A DNA stretch of 12,521 nucleotides from Candidatus Woesearchaeota archaeon (GTDB lineage Archaea; Nanobdellota; Nanobdellia; Woesearchaeales; UBA12501). A program made the translations under genes and the position numbers. The DNA lies in assembly GCA_014729495.1 (NCBI GenBank), contig WJJV01000072.1, positions 1-12,521 of the forward strand, read 5' to 3'. Below the pieces are notes generated by a model. It had not been told where the DNA came from and ran no database searches. It saw only the letters and a program-made list of their open reading frames with translations. Below, piece by piece: positions 1 to 6,819 of the stretch (the first letter of the stretch is position 1; every line of letters begins with the position of its first letter).

Positions 1-2144
1 ACCTCATCATCATCCTTAAGAGACACCCCTCTCACTCCTTTTGATGTCCTTCCTATAGGTCTGGCATCTGATTCATGGAACTTCACAGCCATTCCATTGC
101 TTGTGGCAAGCATTATCTGCTTGTCTCCGTCTGTAAGCAAAGCATTTACAAGATTGTCCCCTTCCTCAAGAGTTATGGCTATTATACCTGTCTGCCTGGG
201 TCTTGCATAAGCCATCAGATTGGTCTTCTTCACAAGCCCCTTCCTTGTGGCCAGGACAAGATAATGCTTGTCATCAAAGTCAGTCACCTTGACAAATGAT
301 GATACTCTCTCATCCTTCTCAAGATTGATCAGGTTGACTATTGCAGTTCCTTTTGCCTGCCTTGATGCCTCAGGCACCCTATAGACCTTGAGCCAGTGTA
401 CCTTGCCCTTGTTTGTGAAGAACAGTATATAAGAATGCGTTGATGCCACAAAGAGATGCTCTATGAAATCCTCATCCCTTGTTCCAGCTCCTATGACTCC
501 TCTTCCGCCTCTTCCCTGGGATCTGTAAGTGTCAGCTGGAATTCTCTTTATGTATCCTGCATGGCTTATAGTGACAACAACATTCTCCTCCTTGATGAGG
601 TCCTCTATCACAAGATCCTCCTCTTCTACAAGCTCTATTGCTGTCTTCCTTTCATCACCATATTTCTGGATCAGCTCCTCAAGCTCTTTCTTTATTATCT
701 TGAGTATCTCTGGCTCTGAAGCCAGTATCTCCTTGAGCTTCTTTATGATCTCCACAAGATCCTTGTGCTCTTTCCTTATCTTGTCCTGTTCAAGCGAGGA
801 GAGTTTCTGGAGCCTCATCTCAAGTATGGCTTTTGCCTGAGCTTCGCTGAGCTCATAATCCTTTATGAGGACATTCCTGGCTTCATCTACTGTCTTTGAG
901 GCTTTTATCTTCCTGACTACCTCATCTATATTATTGATCGCGATTATGAGCCCTTCAAGGATGTGGGCACGCTCCTCTGCTTTCTTCAGGTCAAACTCAG
1001 TCCTTTTTCTTACAACAATCCTCCTGTGTTTTATGTATTCCTCAAGTATCTGCTTAAGATTAAGTGTCTTTGGCTGGTTGTTAACAAGCGCGAGCATTAT
1101 CGCTCCGAAAGTAGTTGTCATCCTTGTGAACTTGTAGAGCTGGTTGAGAACAACATTCGCAGGAGTGTCTCTTTTTATCTCTATGACAATCCTTATGCCC
1201 TCTCTTGAGGATTCATCCCTTATGTCGCTTATGCCGTTTATCCTCTTGTCCTTGACGCAGCCAGCCATCTCTTCTATGAGAAGTGATTTGTTCACCTGAT
1301 AAGGTATCTCTGTTATGATTATCCTCTCTTTTTCTTTGATGTTCTCTATCTCTGCTTTTGCCTTTACTGATATCCTTCCTCTTCCAGTCAGATAGCACTC
1401 CTTGATTCCATTCGTGCCTGAGATTATTCCTCTTGTCGGGAAGTCAGGCCCTCTTATGACTTCCATCAGCTGCTCAATTGTTATGTCCGGATTATCTATC
1501 AGGTCTATTATTCCCTGAGCAAGCTCCTTGAGATTATGGGGAGGGATGTTTGTTGCCATGCCCACTGCTATTCCTGATGATCCGTTCAGGAGAAGATTAG
1601 GCAGTCTTGCAGGAAGCACTGTCGGCTCTTTAAGGCTGCCGTCAAAATTAGGTGCAAAGTCAACTGTCTCCTTGTCAATGTCAACCAGCATCTCTTCTGA
1701 TATCCTTGCAAGCCTGCATTCAGTATATCTCATGGCAGCTGCAGAATCTCCATCAATGCTTCCGAAGTTTCCCTGGCCATCTATCAGCGTGTATCTCAAA
1801 GAGAACTCCTGAGCCATCCTCACAAGAGCATCATAGACTGCAACATCACCATGGGGGTGATACTTACCAAGAACCTCTCCGACTATCCTTGCACATTTCT
1901 TGAATGGCTTGTTGTGCAGCATGCCCATATCATTCATTGCATAGAGTATTCTCCTATGGACTGGCTTGAGGCCGTCCCTTGCATCAGGCAGGGCCCTGCC
2001 TACAATGACTGACATGGCATAGTCAAGATATGACCTTTCCATCTCCTCTTCAATGACCTGTGAGAACACATGATCCTTGGTTTCAGGAGAATTATCCTTT
2101 ACAGTATCCTCAGAATCATCATCTGGATTTTCCTGGTCTGCCAT
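1..2144 (-). CDS. gyrA: DNA gyrase subunit A (3' end cut off by the window edge)
   Basis: Type IIA topoisomerase cleavage-religation subunit, which with GyrB introduces negative supercoils using ATP. Reading down from the ATG at 2144, 714 codons are open to the edge. After an acidic N-terminal extension (about 25 residues) comes the winged-helix catalytic domain. The catalytic Tyr is residue 140 in AAMRYTEC with Arg139 before it, matching E. coli Tyr122/Arg121 with an offset of 18. The tower and coiled-coil regions follow, then the start of the C-terminal beta-pinwheel. A GyrA box, QGRGGRG, at residues 543-549 argues for gyrase rather than ParC. Roughly the last 100 residues are probably missing. 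The residue equivalent to E. coli Ser83 is Val101 (GDVAVYD). The start is supported by a TATA-like box 26 nt upstream (leaderless). Gyrase in archaea is generally regarded as acquired from bacteria. Confidence 0.97.
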   Translation of the reverse strand, partial: MADQENPDDDSEDTVKDNSPETKDHVFSQVIEEEMERSYLDYAMSVIVGRALPDARDGLKPVHRRILYAMNDMGMLHNKPFKKCARIVGEVLGKYHPHGDVAVYDALVRMAQEFSLRYTLIDGQGNFGSIDGDSAAAMRYTECRLARISEEMLVDIDKETVDFAPNFDGSLKEPTVLPARLPNLLLNGSSGIAVGMATNIPPHNLKELAQGIIDLIDNPDITIEQLMEVIRGPDFPTRGIISGTNGIKECYLTGRGRISVKAKAEIENIKEKERIIITEIPYQVNKSLLIEEMAGCVKDKRINGISDIRDESSREGIRIVIEIKRDTPANVVLNQLYKFTRMTTTFGAIMLALVNNQPKTLNLKQILEEYIKHRRIVVRKRTEFDLKKAEERAHILEGLIIAINNIDEVVRKIKASKTVDEARNVLIKDYELSEAQAKAILEMRLQKLSSLEQDKIRKEHKDLVEIIKKLKEILASEPEILKIIKKELEELIQKYGDERKTAIELVEEEDLVIEDLIKEENVVVTISHAGYIKRIPADTYRSQGRGGRGVIGAGTRDEDFIEHLFVASTHSYILFFTNKGKVHWLKVYRVPEASRQAKGTAIVNLINLEKDERVSSFVKVTDFDDKHYLVLATRKGLVKKTNLMAYARPRQTGIIAITLEEGDNLVNALLTDGDKQIMLATSNGMAVKFHESDARPIGRTSKGVRGVSLKDDDE

Positions 2145-2165
2145 GATAAAAAAATAATTACCCTC

Positions 2166-2175
2166 ATTTATAAAT
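2166..2175 (-). promoter_or_regulatory. TATA-like box of gyrA (leaderless promoter)
   Basis: The palindromic ATTTATAAAT is centred about 26 nt before the gyrA ATG and is preceded on the minus strand by an A-rich BRE-like stretch (CAAAAG). The spacing puts the transcription start at or next to the ATG. This means gyrA has its own promoter even though the zinc-ribbon gene and scpB lie upstream in the same orientation. Confidence 0.7.
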
Positions 2176-2201
2176 CTTTTGTTTGTAAAATGCCGTTAGA
2201 A

Positions 2202-2268
2202 GGCTTGAGAGTGCAGAATTATGGCATTTCATGTTATGATTGTGCGTGTCAGGCAGGGCTCTCAACCT
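2202..2268. repeat. Inverted repeat in the gap between the zinc-ribbon gene and gyrA
   Basis: TTGAGAG (2205-2211) and CTCTCAA (2259-2265) are perfect 7-bp arms. They extend to AGG/CCT beyond a single mismatch, and 47 nt lie between them. One arm overlaps the stop codon of the zinc-ribbon gene. The element could form a 3'-UTR stem-loop on the scpB transcript or a small structured RNA. It has no T-run that would make it an obvious terminator, and chance is not excluded. Confidence 0.4.
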
Positions 2269-2405
2269 GTCTTCTGTATTATGTTATCCTTTATCTTGAA
2301 AGAGTGTCCGCAATAAACGCATCTCTTCCTTTTAGAACACAATATGCTTGTCTTCTCCTGATACTTCATATCCTTCTTGCATCTCGGGCATCTGACTATA
2401 AGCAT
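2262..2405 (-). CDS. Small zinc-ribbon protein, 47 aa
   Basis: This is a short gene between scpB and gyrA. It reads MLIVRCPRCKKD at the N-terminus and CVYCGHSFKIKD near the C-terminus. Cys6-x2-Cys9 and Cys29-x2-Cys32 form two zinc knuckles with a basic linker (KRKR) between them; Cys23 is an extra cysteine. The basic character suggests nucleic-acid or ribosome binding, but this is inference and I do not recognise the family by name. The ATG lies 24 nt after the scpB stop, and a GAGGTTGAT ribosome-binding site (2409-2417) sits three bases before it. It is therefore probably co-transcribed with scpB. The regular Cys spacing makes a chance ORF unlikely. Confidence 0.8.
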   Translation of the reverse strand: MLIVRCPRCKKDMKYQEKTSILCSKRKRCVYCGHSFKIKDNIIQKTG

Positions 2406-2429
2406 TATATCAACCTCAAAGACTATCCA

Positions 2430-3485
2430 CTATTCTTCATCCTTATCAGAATCATCCTGGCTCTCTTCTTCCTGCTGCTCTTCAGCATCTTCCTTGTTTT
2501 CTTCATCTCCTATGCCGGCAAACTCCTCAAGCTCCTTGGCAAGCCTGCTTTTCTTCTTGACTGCCTCTTCATCTGAGTCATCTGACCATGATGATATTCC
2601 AGGGTCAGTCTCTTGTGATCCAGAGTCTTCTGCGCCTGTATCTTCAGATTCTTCTTCCATAAGATCATTGACTATCCTTTTTGTCCTGTCCTCATCTGAG
2701 CTCATCTCAGAATCTTCTTCCACTGCTTCATCAGCTTCAGGGGATTCTGACTCTTCGGTATCCTCCTCTGCATCGCCCTCTTCAGATTCTTCAAATACCT
2801 CAAGCTTGCCGAGCTTCTCTGTCTCCATCTTATCTTCTGCATTCTCCACAGCTTCCTGCAGTTCCTTGCTATCTGATTTCTCATATATCTGGAGATTCCC
2901 AAGCTTCTCAGAATCATCTATCTTCATCTGCTCTTCTTCAGACACGCCGAGCTCTTTTCTCTTCTCTGCGTCTGAAAGCTCTACATCCTTGAAAACTTCT
3001 TTCACTGCCTCTCTGCTGGGAAGGTCAAAGTAGTCAAAGAATCTTGTTGACGGCTTGAGGATATAGCTTCTTCCTTCCTTTACCTTTGTTATGAATCCCA
3101 TGTCAACAAGATCCCTTATGTGCTCATAAGCAGTACTCCCTCTTATCTTTATTACATCTGACTGATAGACTGGCTGCTTCCATGCTATTATCGCAAGCGT
3201 CTCAAGAAGCGCCTTGTTCAGTTCTGTGTGCGGAGCCACATCCTTGACAACACCAAGATATCTCTCCTTGACAGTCATCTTCCAGCCATCGCCTTCCTGT
3301 ATCACAAACATTGGAGAATCAGATGAATCATACTCTTTCTTGAGTTCCTGAAGAGCATCTTCTACTTTATTCTTGTCGTTCTCTTTGGTGAGCTGAAGTA
3401 TCTCATCAAGCTCTACCTTCCTCCCTGCAGCAAAGAGTATCGCTTCGATATCTTTCTTCAGGGCATCCTCTTTTTTCTCATCCAT
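2430..3485 (-). CDS. scpB: Segregation and condensation protein B with long acidic tail
   Basis: ScpB dimers bind the kleisin ScpA and form the SMC-ScpAB condensin. Residues 1-170 are the conserved tandem winged-helix core: DIEAILFAAGRKVELDEIL near the start, then TLAIIAWKQPVYQSDVIKIR and a GFITKVKEGRSY wing. Residues 171-351 are an extension rich in Asp, Glu and Ser, predicted disordered; ScpB proteins are usually nearer 180-220 aa in total. The tail contains a motif duplicated exactly 30 residues apart: SEKLGNLQIYEKS at 192-204 and TEKLGKLEVFEES at 222-234. The C-terminus (310-325) is basic then acidic. Start: an in-frame TAA lies two codons upstream of the ATG at 3485, so no longer start is possible. 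The gene follows the 210-aa winged-helix gene after a 50-nt gap. No SMC or ScpA gene is in the window. Confidence 0.95.
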   Translation of the reverse strand: MDEKKEDALKKDIEAILFAAGRKVELDEILQLTKENDKNKVEDALQELKKEYDSSDSPMFVIQEGDGWKMTVKERYLGVVKDVAPHTELNKALLETLAIIAWKQPVYQSDVIKIRGSTAYEHIRDLVDMGFITKVKEGRSYILKPSTRFFDYFDLPSREAVKEVFKDVELSDAEKRKELGVSEEEQMKIDDSEKLGNLQIYEKSDSKELQEAVENAEDKMETEKLGKLEVFEESEEGDAEEDTEESESPEADEAVEEDSEMSSDEDRTKRIVNDLMEEESEDTGAEDSGSQETDPGISSWSDDSDEEAVKKKSRLAKELEEFAGIGDEENKEDAEEQQEEESQDDSDKDEE

Positions 3486-3535
3486 TTTTTATGCGCATGG
3501 AGACGCACTCCAGATCGCAATACTATAGTGCGGGT

Positions 3536-4168
3536 TCATACTTTGGCTTTCTTTGCAAGAGAGTACTTGCCCTTTGCTCTTTTTATCCACTTCTCTCTTA
3601 TTAATTTTTCTAAAAAAGGGCTGAGCTGCTGCGCTGGTATTCCTGTCTTTCTTGAAAGCTCTTCCAGCTCAAGCTCATCATTGTACATCAGATGGGTGAT
3701 TATGCTGTTCCTTAACAGGAGACCTGCGTTCCTTTCCAGGCTCTGGGATTTTGCCTTGAGGTTCTTTATGACTCCATCAAGCCTGTGGAGCCTCGCGACC
3801 ATGTCATTGAAGAAAGCAGCGAAGTCAGGCGCATTATACTGGAATTTCTCTGGCTCTATAATCTCGATTGAGGAAGGCATGTAATCAAAACAGAAGAAGG
3901 CCAGCTCAGAAGCGTCCTTTACCATCATCTCTATCTCAACAAAAGTCGTGAAGAGCTTGTCATGCTTCTTTGGTCTTGCATAATTCTCCTTGATCAATGT
4001 AAGATTTGGATTGTCCTTCAGCTTCTTTATGTATCCCTTCAGTGTCTTTGACAGGTATTCTTTAGGAGCACCCATCATCTCAACTATTGCACTGCATCTG
4101 ATGAATCCCTTATCCAGCTTCTCATTTATCAATTCCCTTGTCTTATTGTCCAGCTTCTTTTTTGCCAT
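3536..4168 (-). CDS. Conserved archaeal protein with C-terminal winged helix, 210 aa
   Basis: I cannot name this family. The N-terminal half (about 1-60) is helical and basic, with EMMGAPKEYLSKTLKGYIKK suggesting a first helix-turn-helix-like unit. The middle (about 75-145) contains the hydrophobic block ASELAFFCFDYMPSSIEIIE followed by a helix. The last 50 residues are a typical winged helix: LEELSRKTGIP, then FLEKLIREKWIKR, then a KGKYSL wing. The tail is Lys-rich. I chose the ATG at 4168; a TTG two codons further up is also open, but a TATA-like TTTAAAA 27 nt before the ATG favours a leaderless ATG start. It lies directly upstream of scpB in the same orientation, so a role in chromosome organisation or transcription control is plausible but unproven. 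Confidence 0.85.
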   Translation of the reverse strand: MAKKKLDNKTRELINEKLDKGFIRCSAIVEMMGAPKEYLSKTLKGYIKKLKDNPNLTLIKENYARPKKHDKLFTTFVEIEMMVKDASELAFFCFDYMPSSIEIIEPEKFQYNAPDFAAFFNDMVARLHRLDGVIKNLKAKSQSLERNAGLLLRNSIITHLMYNDELELEELSRKTGIPAQQLSPFLEKLIREKWIKRAKGKYSLAKKAKV

Positions 4169-4190
4169 GCACAAGAGTATAAGTAAGGGC

Positions 4191-4198
4191 TTTTTAAA
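4191..4198 (-). promoter_or_regulatory. TATA-like box of the 210-aa winged-helix gene
   Basis: On the minus strand TTTAAAAA is centred about 27 nt before the ATG at 4168, fitting a leaderless archaeal promoter that could drive the winged-helix gene, scpB and the zinc-ribbon gene together. The 87-nt gap up to the next gene holds nothing else that I can support. Confidence 0.6.
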
Positions 4199-4255
4199 GC
4201 TTTTGGGTGAGTCTCTGATTTATGAAAACAGTATTTTAATGATCATAATATTCTG

Positions 4256-6073
4256 TTAATGCCTGAAATATCTGACTGCAACTATTATTATCATCACTGC
4301 CAGTGCAGCTATTATGAAGTATATTGCCATGCTGCCAGCCTTCTCTGACTTTGACCGGTAGACTGTCTTCCCGGTTGTCAGGCCCATTCCTGGTTTGTCT
4401 TCCTTTTTTGCATCCTTTTCTGAGTTATTGCTATTCGATCCCACAATAGCCTTCACCTCAAGACTTATGCTCTTGTTCTTCTCCTCTTTCTCTGGCTCAG
4501 CTATGCTGATATCCTTTGTGAACTCAACAGGAGTCTTTAGATCGTCCTTGAGTATCTTTATCTTAAGCCTGTAATCTCCTGGATCCGCTTCCTCAACCAC
4601 ATTCTCGAGCTCAACATCCTCTGTCTGGCCTGGACCAAGATGGACAGCGACCTTATTGCCTTCACGCTCGCCTGAATAGCACTTGCTTCCCCTGTACGCA
4701 TAGCTCCAGATTGAGAAATCATGAGAATCATCATCGCTTGTTATGCGCAATTCTGTGCTGAACTCCTGGCCAGGGATTATCTCCTCCTCATAATCAATTA
4801 TCTCATATGATATCTTTTTGCCTGGATCCCTTGTTCCTGTAAGAGAAGATACTGGACAAAGCGAGGATGTTATCCCTTCAATCCTCACTTCCTGCGTGTC
4901 CCTCAGGTCAAATCCTTCTGCAACAAGCGTGTAGCTTCCGTCAGAAAGATCATCATCGCAGTTGTTCTTTATCTGGACAGGAATCGTCATGTCATACTGC
5001 TGGAACCTCTCATACAATATGAGCTTTGATGTGTCGCTTGTCTTCTCACTGCTGTCAAGATCCTCTATCCATACCTGCACTGTGCTGGAGCTCTCATCTC
5101 CCTTGTAGATATCAAGCCTGACCCTCAGTGGCTTTCCGAATTCTATTGAGTCATCCTCTCCGAGATATACATATTTTATCTTGATGTAAGACTCTGCCGG
5201 TTTTGCTTCTCCTTTGACAGTGAACATGCTTTCAGAGCTTATGGTGCATCTGCTGTATAGGACTGCCTTCACAAAGAATGACTTGTCCTCCTCATCTATA
5301 TTGGGTGTCCATGATTTCTGGTTTGTGTTTGTTGTGTTATATTCTGACTTAGCAATGTTTCCTGCAAGATCCTCTACCCAGTATCTTATCATGAAATCAT
5401 CCTGAGCAGGCTCAATGTCAAATCTTATCTTGACCTTCTCGCTGTTGTTGTAGAGATCATTGTCTGTTGTGACAAGGAAATCAATGCTGCATCCGGTTGG
5501 GTCTGTGGTGTTGGTCTCATTTTCCTGATATGTCTCATTTGATGAAGCATCCTGGCTTCCTGCTGTGTTCTCTGTTCCAGGAGTGCCTCCGATCCCGATG
5601 CTCTCGAGCCATTCTCCATCAACAAGCTCCATAGAATGGCCGTTATTGCCTGCTATTGATCCATCATAAGAGGCTGACGCAACAAGAGTTGACTCTGGCG
5701 TGTAGAAGAAGATTTCATCAGCTGTGTTGTCAAGGTTGTTGCCTATAGTTGCGCCAGCAGAATATACTGATGAATTAATGCCAGTAAGATCAAATCCCTC
5801 CTCGACTATAAGGGCATAGTCTGATTCAGAATAGTGCATCAGAGAAAGAGTGTCATCAGATGATGAATCTGAAATTATATATCCTGTGAGATTCTCAGGC
5901 TGCTCAAGGAGCAGCTCTATGAATTCCTGATTGTTATCCTTGCCTTCTGGATTGTACAGTATCTCATTTATTGATATGGCCTGAGCAATGAATGCCTCAC
6001 AGGATACCATCAAGGATATCATCATCATGGTTCCTATTGTTATCAGTACGCCTCTTTTTGATCTCTCTTTCAT
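4256..6073 (-). CDS. Secreted lamin-tail-domain surface protein with C-terminal membrane anchor
   Basis: 605-aa extracellular protein. Residues 1-32 are a signal sequence: basic MKERSKR, then a hydrophobic stretch ending near FIAQA. SCEA at 24-27 is a weak lipobox-like alternative. Residues 33 to about 165 are a lamin-tail domain (ISINEILYNPEG, QEFIELLL, NGHSMELVDGEW, GGTPGTEN), a beta fold common in archaeal and bacterial surface proteins. The rest looks like several beta-sandwich modules at about 195-290, 295-405 and 420-525, with a few cysteines that could form disulphides. Many N-x-S/T sequons (for example NLT, NSS, NET, NTT, NNS, NKS) suggest N-glycosylation. A Lys/Ser linker leads to one transmembrane helix (about 582-600) and the basic tail RYFRH. 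It is likely an envelope or adhesion protein; the ligand is unknown. Confidence 0.9.
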   Translation of the reverse strand: MKERSKRGVLITIGTMMMISLMVSCEAFIAQAISINEILYNPEGKDNNQEFIELLLEQPENLTGYIISDSSSDDTLSLMHYSESDYALIVEEGFDLTGINSSVYSAGATIGNNLDNTADEIFFYTPESTLVASASYDGSIAGNNGHSMELVDGEWLESIGIGGTPGTENTAGSQDASSNETYQENETNTTDPTGCSIDFLVTTDNDLYNNSEKVKIRFDIEPAQDDFMIRYWVEDLAGNIAKSEYNTTNTNQKSWTPNIDEEDKSFFVKAVLYSRCTISSESMFTVKGEAKPAESYIKIKYVYLGEDDSIEFGKPLRVRLDIYKGDESSSTVQVWIEDLDSSEKTSDTSKLILYERFQQYDMTIPVQIKNNCDDDLSDGSYTLVAEGFDLRDTQEVRIEGITSSLCPVSSLTGTRDPGKKISYEIIDYEEEIIPGQEFSTELRITSDDDSHDFSIWSYAYRGSKCYSGEREGNKVAVHLGPGQTEDVELENVVEEADPGDYRLKIKILKDDLKTPVEFTKDISIAEPEKEEKNKSISLEVKAIVGSNSNNSEKDAKKEDKPGMGLTTGKTVYRSKSEKAGSMAIYFIIAALAVMIIIVAVRYFRH

Positions 6074-6093
6074 GGAAAAATGTCTTCTTTTTC

Positions 6094-6101
6094 TTTTAAA
6101 A
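6094..6101 (-). promoter_or_regulatory. TATA-like box of the lamin-tail-domain gene
   Basis: TTTTAAAA is centred about 25 nt before the ATG at 6073, again a leaderless geometry. The divergent intergenic stretch 6074-6265 carries this promoter and the one for the plus-strand gene at 6266; I see no further gene in it. Confidence 0.6.
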
Positions 6102-6233
6102 TGAGTTATGCTTCCAGAACTGAAAGCATTCCGGCCAGCATCAGAACATGTCCGGTATAAGCCTGAGATTCCGCATATCTTTTGGACAGAATAATGGCAC
6201 TATGGGGCAAATGGACGATCCATTGCATCAGAA

Positions 6234-6243
6234 TATTAATATA
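6234..6243 (+). promoter_or_regulatory. TATA-like box of the 170-aa conserved gene
   Basis: TATTAATATA is centred 27-28 nt before the ATG at 6266. This supports that ATG over the later in-frame Met codons (residues 13 and 14), and there is no Shine-Dalgarno site. Confidence 0.6.
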
Positions 6244-6265
6244 ATCCTCTGCTTTATCATGCTGC

Positions 6266-6778
6266 ATGAGACAAAAAGCAAAGAAAGTTGTTGTCAATGA
6301 CATGATGCAGAAGAATTATGTATATTATATTACAGAGCCTGCAGGAAGGAATTTTGATAGTGAGTTCAGGCCAGAGCTGACTCCCAGGCAGATGCTTGAG
6401 CTTGGTGTCTTCGGTGGAAAATACATGACTGACTGCAGGAAGGAATTTCCCAAGTCATGGTTCAGGAGAGCAAAGCTCTGCCATGACAAGCATGACCCTG
6501 AGCTTAACTATTTCAAGGTCAATGCATCCCAGCCATTGTCTGTGTGGAGGAAGAAAGGATGGATACATCCTGATGATCCCCGCGGATGGTTCCAGTGGTA
6601 CTGCAGATATTACATGGGAAGGAGACATGAGGATGATGAGAAGCAGATAAAGAGATGGAAAGCAATAAAGAGGCACATTGCGCAGGTGAAGAAGAACTGC
6701 AGGAAAGGAGACATGAAGTGCAGGCCAAAACAAAGGCAGACTCTGCTGCACTGGGCCTATGACAGCAGGAAGATGTAA
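6266..6778 (+). CDS. Conserved protein of unknown function, 170 aa, Trp/Arg rich
   Basis: I recognise the sequence style as a conserved uncharacterised family that, from memory, also occurs in bacteria and plants, but I know no assigned function. Visible blocks: FRPELTPRQMLELGVFGGKY (34-53), a Cys-containing segment around 57-72, NYFKVNASQPLSVWRKKGWI (81-100), HPDDPRGWFQWYCRYYMGRR (101-120) and a basic C-terminal region with CRPKQRQTLLHWAYDSRKM. Cys57, Cys72, Cys113, Cys145 and Cys152 could bind metal, but no clear CxxC pair exists. The dense Trp, Tyr and Arg content suggests a compact fold with a nucleic-acid or phosphate-binding surface; that is inference. It stands alone between a divergent and a convergent gene, so it is probably monocistronic. 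Confidence 0.9.
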   Translation: MRQKAKKVVVNDMMQKNYVYYITEPAGRNFDSEFRPELTPRQMLELGVFGGKYMTDCRKEFPKSWFRRAKLCHDKHDPELNYFKVNASQPLSVWRKKGWIHPDDPRGWFQWYCRYYMGRRHEDDEKQIKRWKAIKRHIAQVKKNCRKGDMKCRPKQRQTLLHWAYDSRKM

Positions 6779-6797
6779 GAATATGCTCCATTCATTC

Positions 6798-6803
6798 TTT
6801 TTT
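6798..6803 (+). terminator. Poly-T terminator candidate after the 170-aa gene
   Basis: A run of six T begins 20 nt after the stop codon in the 41-nt gap to the convergent AmrS gene. Short T-runs are the usual intrinsic termination signal in archaea. There is no hairpin. Confidence 0.4.
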
Positions 6804-6819
6804 CTGAATCAGAACAATT

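Noticed and set aside
2070..2576. Plus-strand frame spanning the gyrA start, the zinc-ribbon gene and the scpB end
   Set aside because: It overlaps three supported minus-strand genes and has a hydrophobic, patternless translation.
2377..3033. Long plus-strand open frame opposite scpB, with a Ser-rich translation
   Set aside because: It is the reverse complement of the GAA/GAT/GAG-rich acidic tail, which reads as Ser-rich; it has no promoter, no ribosome-binding site and no domain, and scpB on the other strand is certain.
6106..6303. Minus-strand frame in the divergent promoter region 6074-6265
   Set aside because: It would cover the promoter of the plus-strand gene and its first codons, and shows no family features.
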